Made by a program: the position numbers and the translations under genes
Shown here: in pieces, positions 51,399 to 60,895 of the stretch
How positions within the stretch are numbered: the stretch's first letter is position 1
Layout of the letters: each line of letters starts with the position of its first letter
Source of the DNA: Bradyrhizobium diazoefficiens
Lineage (GTDB): Bacteria > Pseudomonadota > Alphaproteobacteria > Rhizobiales > Xanthobacteraceae
Assembly (NCBI RefSeq): GCF_016599855.1
Contig: NZ_CP067041.1
Coordinates: 6,602,501-6,666,500, forward strand
DNA length: 64,000 nucleotides
Direction: 5' to 3'
The notes under the pieces: generated by a model
What the model was told of the DNA's origin: nothing
What the model saw: only the letters and a program-made list of their open reading frames with translations
The model's database searches: none

Positions 51399-52817
51399 CT
51401 ACGCCACGGACATAGTGAGCGGCGGCGCGACGTGGTCCGGCAGCGGGCAGACATAAGGTGTCTTGGCCGTCCGCTTCGTCAGATCGGCCTTCGCAGCCTC
51501 GATCAGTTCCGGTTCTGTCAGCGCCTTGATGCCGAGGCCAGCCATGGCCTTGGCCGCCTGCACCATCGCCTTGTGGGCATGCGAACTCTTGCCCTGCGCC
51601 ACCACCTGCCAGGTGTGGAACGGCGTGCCGATTGCAACCGTTGGTGCGTGAACCTGCACGGTCGGCACCACCCAGCTCACGTCGCCCACATCAGTCGAGC
51701 CGACCAGCGGGTTGCGCTTGGCGTCCAGCGGCACCAGGAAGTCGGCCAGCGGCCGATCGGTCGGCTCCATGCCGATCGCGTAATAGACCGACGCGATGTC
51801 CTTGTCGGTCAGCGTCGCGCGGATCTGGCTGGCAAAGCCCTTGTCGGCGTCGTCAAAATGCGGCGGCCCGAGTTCTTCCATGACCCGATGCAGCGCCTGC
51901 TCCAGCGGCGTGTTCGGCAAGATGTTGGAGACCGCCGAGATGATCTTCATCTCGACCTTGGTCTCGGTCATCAACGCCGCACCCTCGGCGATTTTGCTGA
52001 CGCGCCCGACCAATTCGTTCATGCCGGGGAGATCACGGGCGCGAATGGAATAGCGCACGCGGGCATGGGCCTGCACAACGTTGGGTGCAATGCCGCCGGT
52101 GTCGAGCAGCGCATAATGCACGCGCGCATCACTCGGAATGTGCTCGCGCATGTAGTTCACGCCGACATTCATCAGCTCCACCGCGTCAAGCGCGGAGCGG
52201 CCGAGATGGGGCGAAGCCGCCGCATGCGAGGTGCGGCCGGTGAAGATGAAGTCGGCGCGGGTGTTGGCGAGCGACGGCGTTACCGCGACTTCCCAGAAAC
52301 TGTGCGGATGCCATGTGATGGCGATATCGGCGTCCTCGAATGCGCCGGAGCGCACCATGAAGGCCTTGGCAGCGCCGCCCTCTTCCGCCGGACAGCCGTA
52401 GTAGCGCACGCGACCGGGCACCTTGTTCTCGGCGAGCCAGTCCTTGACGGCCGTGGCGGCCAGCAGCGCCGCGGAGCCGAGCAGATTGTGGCCGCAACCG
52501 TGGCCGTGGCCGCCGGTCTCGATCGGACGGTGCTCGGCAACGCCAGCCTCCTGGCTGAGGCCCGGCAGCGCGTCGTATTCACCCATGAAGGCGATGACCG
52601 GACCGCCCTCGCCCCATTCGCCCATCACCGCGGTCGGAATGCCCGCCACCTTCTCGGTGATGCGGAAACCCTGGTAGCGCAATTCGGCGAGATGCTCGGC
52701 GGCGGAGCGCGCCTCGGTGTAGCAGACTTCGGGCATGCCCCAGACCTTGTCGCTAAGGTCGATGAAACGTCCCTTGATCGTGTCGATGCCACGCCAGATA
52801 TCGCTGCGGTTGTCCAT
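51399..52817 (-). CDS. M20 family amidohydrolase (AbgB-like)
   Basis: A 472-residue cytosolic zinc amidohydrolase. Metal ligand regions GEYDALPGLS, GHGHGCGHNLLG, the Glu pair in CPAEEGGAAK and the His of ITWHPHSF are typical of the AbgB (p-aminobenzoyl-glutamate hydrolase) branch rather than of simple aminoacylases. It precedes the peptide-type ABC importer on the same strand, suggesting that the importer delivers its N-acylated amino-acid substrate. No signal peptide. Confidence 0.9.
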   Translation of the reverse strand: MDNRSDIWRGIDTIKGRFIDLSDKVWGMPEVCYTEARSAAEHLAELRYQGFRITEKVAGIPTAVMGEWGEGGPVIAFMGEYDALPGLSQEAGVAEHRPIETGGHGHGCGHNLLGSAALLAATAVKDWLAENKVPGRVRYYGCPAEEGGAAKAFMVRSGAFEDADIAITWHPHSFWEVAVTPSLANTRADFIFTGRTSHAAASPHLGRSALDAVELMNVGVNYMREHIPSDARVHYALLDTGGIAPNVVQAHARVRYSIRARDLPGMNELVGRVSKIAEGAALMTETKVEMKIISAVSNILPNTPLEQALHRVMEELGPPHFDDADKGFASQIRATLTDKDIASVYYAIGMEPTDRPLADFLVPLDAKRNPLVGSTDVGDVSWVVPTVQVHAPTVAIGTPFHTWQVVAQGKSSHAHKAMVQAAKAMAGLGIKALTEPELIEAAKADLTKRTAKTPYVCPLPDHVAPPLTMSVA

Positions 52818-52942
52818 TGCTTCGATCCGTGATCCCTAGGTCAAACGAGCGGCAATGGTTAGCAGCTTCGCGCAACCCCGACCAGCGCGACCCAAGAGAT
52901 CAGCCATGCAATCGGTGTCGGCTGACATCATGCAGCGTCTGC

Positions 52943-54742
52943 CTACTCCGCGGCCTCCAGCCCGCGCCGGATCGGCTGATCCGCCGAAATCACCGCGCCG
53001 TCGATCCGCCGTGCGATCGTCAGCTTGCGGTCATGATAAGCCTCGAGCTCGGGACGATGACCAACGCTGATGATGGTCGCTTGCGGCAATTCGCGCGTAA
53101 TCACCGCCATCAGATCGGCCTGACCCTGGACGTGCAATGCGGAGGTCGCCTCGTCGAGCGCGACGATCTCGGGACGATGCAACAATAGACGTGCAATTGC
53201 CAGCCGCTGTTTCTCGCCTTCGGACAAGATGCGGTCCCAGGCCGCAACGTGATCGAGCCGGCTCGCGAATTGTCTAAGGCCTGCCAGCGCGAGCACCCTG
53301 GAGACAGTCGCGCTCTCGAAATCTGCGGCCGCCAACGGATAGGTGACGGCGTCACGCAACGTGCCGAACGGCACATAAGGCCGCTGCGGCACGACCTGAA
53401 TGCGCCGGCCTGAGGCCAGCGTCACGCTGCCCTGCCCCCACGGCCAGCAGCCGGCAATCGCACGAACCAGCGAGCTCTTGCCGCTGCCGGATTCTCCTGC
53501 GATCAGCACGTGTTCGCCGGCAGCGATCGAGACACTGGCGCCGCGCACGATCGGCGTGCCGTCATCGAGCGCCACCACGACGTCCCTCAGCTCGAGCGCC
53601 GCCGCGCCGTCTTGCCGGTGCTCGACGCACAGCGCACGCCGGGCTTCCGCCGACTCAACTTCATCGATTGCCAGCATCAAGGCGCCAACCCGGCGTGCGG
53701 ACGCGGTCCAGTCCGCAAGGCGCGTATAGTTCTCCATGAACCAGCTCAGCGCATGCTGGACGATGGCGAAGGCGGAAGCGATCTGCATGATCGCGCCTAA
53801 CGACATGCTGCCGTCGAAATAGCGCGGCGCGCACAACAGGACCGGCACCACGCCGCAAAGCTGCGCGCTGCCCTGTTGCACGATGACCGCGCGCATATGC
53901 TGGCCCATCAGATCGCGCCAGCGCGCGATCACAGTGCCAAAACCCTGGTCGAGCCGCTCACTTTCGGCAGCGGCTCCGCCGAGGAGTGCGATGCTTTCCG
54001 CGTTCTCGCGCACGCGGGTCAGGGCATAGCGATATTCGGCTTCGGCCTGATTCTTCTGCTCCGTCAGGGGAATGAAACGGAAGGCCACCGCCAGCATCGA
54101 GCCATTGACGATCAGGGCGTAGAGCACGGCAGCGATCACGAGGGCTCCAGGGATGACGAAGACATCACCGCCCAGATCGAGTTTGAACGCGCCGCCGACG
54201 TTCCAGAGCACAACGATGAAGGTCGCAGCCGACAGCAGCGAGGTGACAAAGCCGGAGACGAAATCGACCGGCATCTCCGTGGCGATCCGCAGGTCGTCGT
54301 TGATGCGATGCTCGGGGTTCTTGTGGTCACCGCCGACCAGCTCCAGCTTGTAGAAGCGGCTGTGGACGAGCCAGCGCTTGAGGATCTGCGCATTCAGCCA
54401 AGCGCGCCAGCTGCGCTGCATCGTCATGCGCGCCCACATCGCGAATACGCAAAGGCCGAGATAGAGGCCGACCAGGACAGGAAACACCAGCGCCTGGTGC
54501 AGCGCCGTGCCGGCATCCTTCGCTCCGAGTGCGTCGTAGAAGTGCCGGTTCCACAGATTCAAGCTGTAGGTGATGCCGAGGCTCGCAAACACCACGGCCG
54601 TCATGCTGATCGTGACCAGCCAGGCGAGGCCGGAGCCGCTGCCGATCCAATACCCTGCCGCACCTCGACAAAAGCGTCGCAGCCGCGAAGGGCCTTTCGC
54701 CGTCGCCGGCGACGTCCGTCGCATCACACCGAGATTGACCAT
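52943..54742 (-). CDS. Fused ABC transporter, SbmA/BacA-YddA-like
   Basis: A 599-residue half-transporter with six N-terminal helices of the SbmA/BacA-like ABC_membrane_2 type (NLWNRHFYDALGAKD and NPEHRINDDLRIATEMPV are family hallmarks). A C-terminal ATPase follows: Walker A GESGSGKSSLVRA, signature LSEGEKQRLAIARLL, Walker [11 protein letters not shown] and H-loop SVGHR. Relatives import peptides, bleomycin or cobalamin, or affect very-long-chain fatty acids. The start is ATG 54742 with GGGGG upstream. The broken ABC exporter gene lies directly upstream on the same strand. Confidence 0.9.
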   Translation of the reverse strand: MVNLGVMRRTSPATAKGPSRLRRFCRGAAGYWIGSGSGLAWLVTISMTAVVFASLGITYSLNLWNRHFYDALGAKDAGTALHQALVFPVLVGLYLGLCVFAMWARMTMQRSWRAWLNAQILKRWLVHSRFYKLELVGGDHKNPEHRINDDLRIATEMPVDFVSGFVTSLLSAATFIVVLWNVGGAFKLDLGGDVFVIPGALVIAAVLYALIVNGSMLAVAFRFIPLTEQKNQAEAEYRYALTRVRENAESIALLGGAAAESERLDQGFGTVIARWRDLMGQHMRAVIVQQGSAQLCGVVPVLLCAPRYFDGSMSLGAIMQIASAFAIVQHALSWFMENYTRLADWTASARRVGALMLAIDEVESAEARRALCVEHRQDGAAALELRDVVVALDDGTPIVRGASVSIAAGEHVLIAGESGSGKSSLVRAIAGCWPWGQGSVTLASGRRIQVVPQRPYVPFGTLRDAVTYPLAAADFESATVSRVLALAGLRQFASRLDHVAAWDRILSEGEKQRLAIARLLLHRPEIVALDEATSALHVQGQADLMAVITRELPQATIISVGHRPELEAYHDRKLTIARRIDGAVISADQPIRRGLEAAE

Positions 54743-54831
54743 GGACCCCCCTTGCCTGGAACGGAGCCGCAAGCCGTGTGAAACGCAGGCTAGGCCTGTA
54801 GGCTCCTGAAGGGAAGAGGGAGCCTCGCGCG

Positions 54832-56544
54832 CTATTGCGCCGCCGGCATCGCCGAAAGATCGACATCATTGTCGATCAGCCCGCGATGCTGACGGCGGAC
54901 CAGCGAGGCGTAACAGCCGTTCTGCCGCATCAACTCGCCATGACGTCCGGATTCGGCAATCCGGCCCTCCTTCAGCACGATGATGCGGTCCGCATTGACG
55001 ACCATCGACAGCCGGTGCGCAATCACGAAGGTGGTGCGCGCGGCGACGAGCTGGTCGATCGCGGTCTGCACGGCTTCTTCCGATTCCGCATCAGCGCGGA
55101 GGTTGCCTCGTCCAGGATCAGGATCGGCGGATTTTTCAGAAGCGCGCGCGCAATGGTGATGCGCTGGCGTTCGCCGACCGACAGCAGACCGCCGCGCTCG
55201 CCGACACGCGTCTCATAGCCGTCCGGCAGGCGCATGATGAAATCGTGCGCATGTGCGGTCCTTGCGGCGGATTCGATCTCGGCTTCGGTCGCCTCCGGCC
55301 GGCCATAGGCAATGTTGCCTTTGACACTGTCGTTGAACAGCAGCGGGTCCTGGAGCACGACGCCGATAAGCCGGCGGAGCGAGCTTTGCTTGATGCCGCG
55401 CAGATCCTGGCCGTCGATGCTGATGCGGCCCTCCAGCGGACTCATAGAAGCGCATCAGCAGCGCCATCAACGTGGTCTTGCCGGAGCCACTGGGGCCGAC
55501 GATTGCGATCGTCTCCCCGGGCGAGGCATGCAGCGTCAGACCGTCGAGCAGGGGGCGCTGCGGCTGCTCGTAGCGGAAATGTACGTTTTCGAAGCTGACC
55601 TCGCCCTTGATCCCGGCGAGGTCGATAGCGCCCGAGGTGTCGCCGAGATGCTCCTGGATATTGAGAATGCCGAAGATCTCGTCGAGCGAGACGGAGGCCT
55701 TGCGCAAATTCGAATAGACGCCGCTCAGGCCCTGCACGGGACCGAACAGGCCGCCAACATAACCCAGGAATGCAATCACGGTGCCGACCGTGATCTCGCC
55801 CTGCACGACGAAATATGCGCCGAGCGCGAGGCCACCGAGGCGCGCCAGCGCGACCACCAGATTGCTCGCCGAGGCATAGCCGGCATCGACCGCGACGCCC
55901 CGGATCACGACCTTGTTGGCGGCGGCGACGTCGCCCAGAAAGCGTGACTTCTCGGCGTCTTCCATCGCGAAGCTGCGGACGATGATGATTCCGGACAGCA
56001 CCTCGTTGAAGCGCGAATAGATCTTGGCCCAGCGGTCGAGCAATGTGCGCTCGCGCCGCATCTGCTCAGGTCCGGCAAAAGCCGCAATGACCGCCGGCAG
56101 CGGTGCAAAGACGAGCACGAGCAGGGCCAGCCGCCACTCCAGCCGCAGCATGATCGCAATCGCAAGCACCAGAAAGATCAGCGAGGGCATGATGCTGAAC
56201 AGGATCAGCGCGACGGCCGAGATGAATCCCTGGATGCTGCGGTCGAGCCGGGTCATGATGGCGCCAATGCCCTCGCTGCGCTGGATGCGCAGCGGCATGC
56301 GGTGCAGCTTGCCGATGGTGGCCTCGAGCAGCGCATATTGCAGGCCGATCCGCGTCCGCCAGGTCAGCCAATTGGCAAGGCCGTCCATCGTCTCCCGGCA
56401 GATGGCAAAGCCGAGGAGCAACAGGACGCCGGTCACGATGGGACCGGGCTGCTGCAGCTCCGTGAGCTGATCGAACACCCATTTGAGCACCAGCGGCTCG
56501 AAGGCATTGCAGGCGCCGGAGCTGGCCGAGGGGGCCGGGCGCAC
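54832..56544 (-). pseudogene. Broken ABC exporter (membrane plus ATPase)
   Basis: Three frames together read as one ABC exporter. 56544-55446 encodes the membrane domain and Walker A ([19 protein letters not shown]). An extra T (complement of 55440) shifts frame after FYE, and the ATPase continues in another frame ([40 protein letters not shown]). A missing G between complement positions 55092 and 55091 restores the first frame, which carries the end ([28 protein letters not shown]). The 5' end also looks cut: a stop lies right before GTG 56544 in this frame, and an ATG 56569 with a plausible start (MTRSNPKL) is in another frame. A sequencing error cannot be excluded. Confidence 0.8.
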
Positions 56545-56830
56545 TCAGTTTCGGATTCGACCTGGTCATGCTCACAAAGGGCATGCCCGGACGTAAGATT
56601 ATTTTGCAGGCAAGGAAAGGCGGAACTCACATCTATCAACGAGAGGCGGCGCCAGAACCGCCGGACCGCATTGGTTCCTGGCGGTGCCATGGAGCGGCAT
56701 CCCAAGCTGCCGCGTGGCGGCGTTCGAATTTTTTTGGGCCGATCAAGCCTTTCAAGATGGCGCTTCGGAGCTTAGATTGACGCTGCCTTCCGGCTGCCAC
56801 GGCGCTGCATGCCGACCAGGAGTGAACGCG

Positions 56831-57802
56831 ATGCCCGCTCTGACCGAATGGAGAGTGCCGCCGGCCAATCAACCGCGCGCGAGCGACTACGGTTTTGATC
56901 TGGACCGTGCGCTCGCCTCCGTCGTCGGCCTGCATGCGATCATTCCGCCGGACGCCTTCAGCGCCGAGACCCTTGGCACCGAACGCGCCGGCAACGGCGT
57001 CGTCATCGACGACGGGCTGGTGCTCACCATCGGCTACCTCATCACCGAGGCTGAATCCGTGTGGCTTCATCTCGGCGACGGGCGCGTGGTGGAGGGGCAT
57101 GTGCTCGGGTTCGATACCGTCACCGGCTTCGGCCTGGTGCAGGCGCTCGGCCGGCTCGACATCCAGCCGCTGCCACTCGGCTCGTCGGCGGAGACCCGGC
57201 TCGGCGACCGCGTCGTGGTCGGCGGCGCCGGAGGGCGAACGCGATCGGTCGCAAGCCAGATCGTCGCCAAGCAGGAATTTGCCGGCTACTGGGAGTATCT
57301 ACTCGACGAGGCATTGTTCACTTATCCCGCCCATCCGAATTGGGGCGGCACGGGACTGATCAACGAACGCGGCGAATTGATCGGGATCGGCTCGCTCCAG
57401 CTCGAGCGTGAACGCGACGGCAAGGCCGAGCATGTCAACATGATCGTGCCGATCGACCTGTTGAAGCCGATCCTCGGCGATCTCCGCAAGTTCGGCCGCG
57501 TCAATCAGCCGGCACGGCCCTGGCTCGGACTCTATTCGACCGAGATCGACAACCGCGTGGTGGTGATCGGGATTTCCCCCAACGGTCCCGCCGCCCGCGC
57601 CGAGCTCAAGACCAACGACGTCATCCTTGCGGTGGATGGCGACAAGGTCACGAGCCAGACGGCGTTCTACAAGAAGATGTGGGGGCTCGGCGACGCCGGC
57701 GTCGACGTGCCGCTCACCGTGCATCATAAAGGCGTCACCTTCGACGTCACGGTGACCTCGACCGACCGATTCAAGCTTCTGAAAGCGCCGAAGCTGCACT
57801 GA
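56831..57802 (+). CDS. HtrA-like PDZ protein with degenerate protease active site
   Basis: A 323-residue protein with a trypsin-fold domain (about 25-225) and a C-terminal PDZ domain (about 230-318, PWLGLYS carboxylate loop, SPNGPAARAELKTNDVILAVDGD). All three catalytic positions look lost: the ILTNHHV-type His region reads VLTIGYLIT, the Asp region reads FDTVTGFGLVQ, and GNSGG reads NWGGT (Trp near 170). There is no signal peptide, so it appears cytosolic. It probably binds rather than cleaves peptides. The esterase gene starts 20 nt later, suggesting an operon. Confidence 0.85.
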   Translation: MPALTEWRVPPANQPRASDYGFDLDRALASVVGLHAIIPPDAFSAETLGTERAGNGVVIDDGLVLTIGYLITEAESVWLHLGDGRVVEGHVLGFDTVTGFGLVQALGRLDIQPLPLGSSAETRLGDRVVVGGAGGRTRSVASQIVAKQEFAGYWEYLLDEALFTYPAHPNWGGTGLINERGELIGIGSLQLERERDGKAEHVNMIVPIDLLKPILGDLRKFGRVNQPARPWLGLYSTEIDNRVVVIGISPNGPAARAELKTNDVILAVDGDKVTSQTAFYKKMWGLGDAGVDVPLTVHHKGVTFDVTVTSTDRFKLLKAPKLH

Positions 57803-57821
57803 TCCAGCAAAGGAAGCCGCA

Positions 57822-58892
57822 ATGACCGAGGCCGTCGTCGACGACATCGTGGCCGTGCTGCCGCCATTGCTCAACGCGCTGGAAGCGCTCGGCTACTTCC
57901 AGCGCCATCTGCATCCGCCGGCCTTCGCCTCGGTTATGAACGCCATCGGCGCCCCGGATGATGCGCTACGAGCGGCACATGTCGCGATCGGAAAGTGGCC
58001 GGAGCAGTTCGCCGGGATGCGCGAGCAGCTCGACCGCGCCTGCAACGAGACGCTCGCGGCCCTTGCCGGCATCCGCGACGTCGAGCGCGGCAACGGCGAT
58101 CTCGTCGCGGTCTTCCGCGCGCTGCGCCATGTGCCGCGCGCGCAAGAGGCGCTTTACCCGTTGTCGCTGCAGTTCCCGCCGATCAGCAACTTCTTCCTCA
58201 ATACCGCCAATCGCGAGAACGAGGAGCTGCTGGCCCGGCTTGAGGTTGGCGCGAACGAGCACACCGGCATCTTCCACGATCACAATGAGCCCGGCAGTCG
58301 TGGCGGCTTCTCTGTCTATGTGCCGGAGTACTACACGCCCGATCGCGCCTGGCCGCTCGTGATGGCGCTGCATGGCGGCAGCGGCAACGGCCGCGGCTTT
58401 CTGTGGAGCTGGTTGCGCGATGCCCGCAGCCTCGGTGCAATCCTGGTGGCGCCGACTGCGACCGGGCAAACCTGGGCGTTGATGGGCGACGATAGCGATA
58501 CGCCCAACCTCATGCGCGTCCTTGAGACCGTGCGCGGCCGTTGGGCAATCGATACCTCACACATGCTGCTGACCGGCATGAGCGACGGCGGCACCTTCTG
58601 CTATGTCAGCGGACTCGAAGGCGCCTCGCCCTTCACGAATCTTGCGCCGGTATCGGCGACCTTCCATCCGCTGATGGCTGAGGTGGCCGACGCCGCGCGC
58701 CTGCAGGGACTGCCGATCTTCATCACGCACGGCAAGCTCGACTGGATGTTTCCGGTGCAGACCGCACGGCAGACGCAAGCAGCACTCGCGGCCGCCGGCG
58801 CTGACGTCACCTATCGCGAGATCGATGACCTCAGTCACACCTATCCGCGCGAGATCAATGCGGAGCTGCTGCAATGGCTGAACCGGGGATGA
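57822..58892 (+). CDS. Alpha/beta hydrolase of the phospholipase/carboxylesterase type
   Basis: A 356-residue soluble protein. The first 150 residues are helical and of unknown role. The C-terminal hydrolase has oxyanion loop ALHGGSGNGRGFL, nucleophile GMSDGG (Ser254), Asp307 in HGKLDWMFP and His339 in DLSHTYP, all intact. It may act on a short-chain ester, thioester or phospholipid. It lies 20 nt after the HtrA-like gene and presumably functions with it. Confidence 0.87.
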   Translation: MTEAVVDDIVAVLPPLLNALEALGYFQRHLHPPAFASVMNAIGAPDDALRAAHVAIGKWPEQFAGMREQLDRACNETLAALAGIRDVERGNGDLVAVFRALRHVPRAQEALYPLSLQFPPISNFFLNTANRENEELLARLEVGANEHTGIFHDHNEPGSRGGFSVYVPEYYTPDRAWPLVMALHGGSGNGRGFLWSWLRDARSLGAILVAPTATGQTWALMGDDSDTPNLMRVLETVRGRWAIDTSHMLLTGMSDGGTFCYVSGLEGASPFTNLAPVSATFHPLMAEVADAARLQGLPIFITHGKLDWMFPVQTARQTQAALAAAGADVTYREIDDLSHTYPREINAELLQWLNRG

Positions 58893-58974
58893 ACCAACCG
58901 TCCTTACCTGCGCCGCACTGGCGCGGAACCATCACTCCGGGGCGACGTTATCCGCCCGTCACCGGACGTTCGCC

Positions 58975-59181
58975 ATGCAGACTTTTTTTGGAATGATTTT
59001 GGGCGCGCTTCTGCTCGCTTGCGGCGTTTACGCCTATGACTCCATGCAGACGTCGTCGGTCGCCAATGGTGAGGTGGCAGCCACCAATCGCACCATCGTC
59101 AATTGGGATGTTGCGAAGGCCGACTGGGACGCGCTGCGCGATCGCGCGCACAAGGACTGGGTCCGCATCTCGTCGAAGTAA
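58975..59181 (+). CDS. Small membrane-anchored protein of unknown function
   Basis: A 68-residue protein: one N-terminal hydrophobic segment (FFGMILGALLLACGVYAYDS), then a short soluble tail (NRTIVNWDVAKADWDALRD). The hydrophobic segment may be a signal anchor. I do not recognise the family. A hairpin with T residues follows the stop, which supports a real transcript end. Confidence 0.6.
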   Translation: MQTFFGMILGALLLACGVYAYDSMQTSSVANGEVAATNRTIVNWDVAKADWDALRDRAHKDWVRISSK

Positions 59182-59203
59182 TTCGACCCGCAATAAACAA
59201 GGC

Positions 59204-59236
59204 GCCGTCGCGGGTCCCCGCGGCGGCGCCTTTGTG
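59204..59236 (+). terminator. Terminator after the 68-residue gene
   Basis: GGCGCCG with a nearby TCGCGG arm pairs with CCGCGGCGGCGCC across a short loop, followed by TTTG. It lies about 20 nt after the stop and also faces the end of the convergent dsbA-like gene. Confidence 0.65.
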
Positions 59237-59263
59237 CTGGCTACGGTCGGCGCTGCTCGCGCG

Positions 59264-59923
59264 TCAGTTCATCTTGGCCTTGCGGGCATCGGCGATGACC
59301 TGCTCGAACTCGTTCATGCTGAGCACGCCCGGGACGCGGTACTTGCCGACGATGAAGGACGGCGTGCCGCGGAAGCGGAAGGCTTCGGCCTGTTCGTTGT
59401 TGCGCTTGAGGATCGCGTCGATGTCCTTGGCGTGCGCGGTGAGGTCGCTCTTGAGGCGGTCCATCTCGAGCCCGGCGGATGCGAGCAGTTCGTTGATGCG
59501 CGACTCGGTCAGGCGCGAGCTGACGCCCATCATGGCGTCATGGGCCTGATGGTACTTGCCCTGGAATTTCGCGGCGAGCGCGATCCGGGCGGCCATCACG
59601 GAAACAGGTCCGAGGATCGGCCAGTCCTTCAAGACCAGTCTGACCTTGCCGTCGTCCTGGATGACCTGGCGCAACTCGGGCTCGAGCTTGCGGCAATAGG
59701 GACAATTGTAGTCGGACCATTCGATGATGCTGACGTTGCCATCGGGATTGCCGGCAACGGGAACGTCGGGATCGCGCAGCACCTTGGCTTCGGTCAGCAC
59801 CTCGTCATCATCGGTAGCCGCACGGGCCAAAGTCATGCCGCCGGCAGCGAAGGCGCCCGCCCCGATCAACGTCAGCGCCGCGCGGCGCGTCGTCACAAGG
59901 CCCTTAGTCCTGAATCCAGCCAT
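59264..59923 (-). CDS. DsbA family thiol:disulfide oxidoreductase
   Basis: A 219-residue exported thioredoxin-fold protein. An N-terminal signal (RRAALTLIGAGAFAAGG) is followed by the redox motif NCPYCRK and the cis-Pro loop GTPSFIVG. It introduces or shuffles disulfides in the periplasm. The twin Arg at the signal may mean Tat export, but the fit is loose. It converges on the 68-residue gene. Confidence 0.92.
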   Translation of the reverse strand: MAGFRTKGLVTTRRAALTLIGAGAFAAGGMTLARAATDDDEVLTEAKVLRDPDVPVAGNPDGNVSIIEWSDYNCPYCRKLEPELRQVIQDDGKVRLVLKDWPILGPVSVMAARIALAAKFQGKYHQAHDAMMGVSSRLTESRINELLASAGLEMDRLKSDLTAHAKDIDAILKRNNEQAEAFRFRGTPSFIVGKYRVPGVLSMNEFEQVIADARKAKMN

Positions 59924-60165
59924 ATCTCGTCCCGTTTCGGCCCCATCTTCGTAAATACGCTTCGGAACCGGAAATTGTTACGAAGCATATAGAGCGTCGC
60001 TGTGCCAATGTCATCGCACCAGCTGCGGCGGTGCCGAGCGTGGACGCGGCGCAGGCCTTCCTGTTCTACTGCTTTATGTTCGGCCAGAGCCTCTTGTTCG
60101 TCGCGCGCGGCCCGCGCAAGCGGTCGCAGATCTGGCGAAGTCGGCAGAGAAGCTGCTCGACTAAG
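59924..60165. other. Region with no supported gene, possible gene remnant
   Basis: Between the DsbA gene and a terminator no full gene is visible. One plus-strand frame ends with an Ala/Leu-rich run (AVADLAKSAEKLLD) that looks coding-like but has no matching start. It may be a decayed gene end. Confidence 0.3.
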
Positions 60166-60194
60166 CAAAATGGCCGGAGCTCTGCTCCGGCCAT
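60166..60194 (-). terminator. Terminator of the two-repeat secreted protein gene
   Basis: On the minus strand a perfect 11-bp stem ATGGCCGGAGC / GCTCCGGCCAT with a 3-nt loop is followed by TTTG. It is 16 nt after the stop at 60211. Confidence 0.8.
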
Positions 60195-60210
60195 CGCATC
60201 AATTCGAAGC

Positions 60211-60708
60211 TCAGGCGGCGCCCTTGAGCTTCTTGTTGCATTCGCTGTAATAGCCGCCGCCCTTCTGGATCCACTTCATGCCGCCGTTGCCGTTGGTGGT
60301 CTTGTTGGCATTGTACTGGTCGACGCAGGTATGAAGGCGAGCTTTTCCGGGGGTTTCCTTGGCATATTTCGGATCGACCGCGTTCGGAAAGATCGCAGGG
60401 CCGGCCGGCAGGGTCGGCGCCGGAGCAGCAGCGGGGGCGGCCTCCTTCTTGGCCTGCTTCGGCTCGGCGGCAGGCGAAGGCGCGGCCGGGGCGGCCGCGG
60501 TCGGCGCGGCGGCGGGCGTTGCATCGGCGCCGCACTGGGCCTTGCGGAAGTCATTCCACTTCATGGTGCCGAGCGAGCCGTCCTTCTTGGCGGCCTGGTA
60601 TTTCGCGCTGCACTCCTGCGACGTCAGCGCCTGCGCCGGCGCGCTCGCCACCAGCGCAGCAACACCCGACACCGCGATTGCACACAACAATTTGGCTTGA
60701 ATGGTCAT
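60211..60708 (-). CDS. Secreted protein with two Cys/Trp repeats
   Basis: A 165-residue periplasmic protein with a signal peptide (cut near APAQA, residue about 27). It has an N-terminal unit CSAKYQAAKKDGSLGTMKW...FRKAQC and a C-terminal relative CVDQYNANKTTNGNGGMKW...SEC, joined by an Ala/Pro/Lys-rich linker of about 60 residues. Each unit has a Cys at either end, which suggests a disulfide per unit. Function is unknown. A terminator follows it. Confidence 0.75.
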   Translation of the reverse strand: MTIQAKLLCAIAVSGVAALVASAPAQALTSQECSAKYQAAKKDGSLGTMKWNDFRKAQCGADATPAAAPTAAAPAAPSPAAEPKQAKKEAAPAAAPAPTLPAGPAIFPNAVDPKYAKETPGKARLHTCVDQYNANKTTNGNGGMKWIQKGGGYYSECNKKLKGAA

Positions 60709-60895
60709 CCTTGGTCTCCCTCAGGGAAGCAAAACGAGGACTGCTATCCTAGCGTGCCCCGCACGCCCGACAAGGAAGCCATGGCGGTCGGGGCCAAAAT
60801 ATAGTGGTCCCGCCGTTCAGATTATTCATGTCGCGTTCAGCAACACGGGGCGACGTTCGCGCCCTTCGCAATTCTTGCTAGAAGAGTGCAACACC

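Noticed and set aside
60002..60250. Plus-strand coding frame after the DsbA gene
   Set aside because: The frame runs through a perfect terminator hairpin, and no family resemblance or ribosome site is visible. Only a possible remnant remains.
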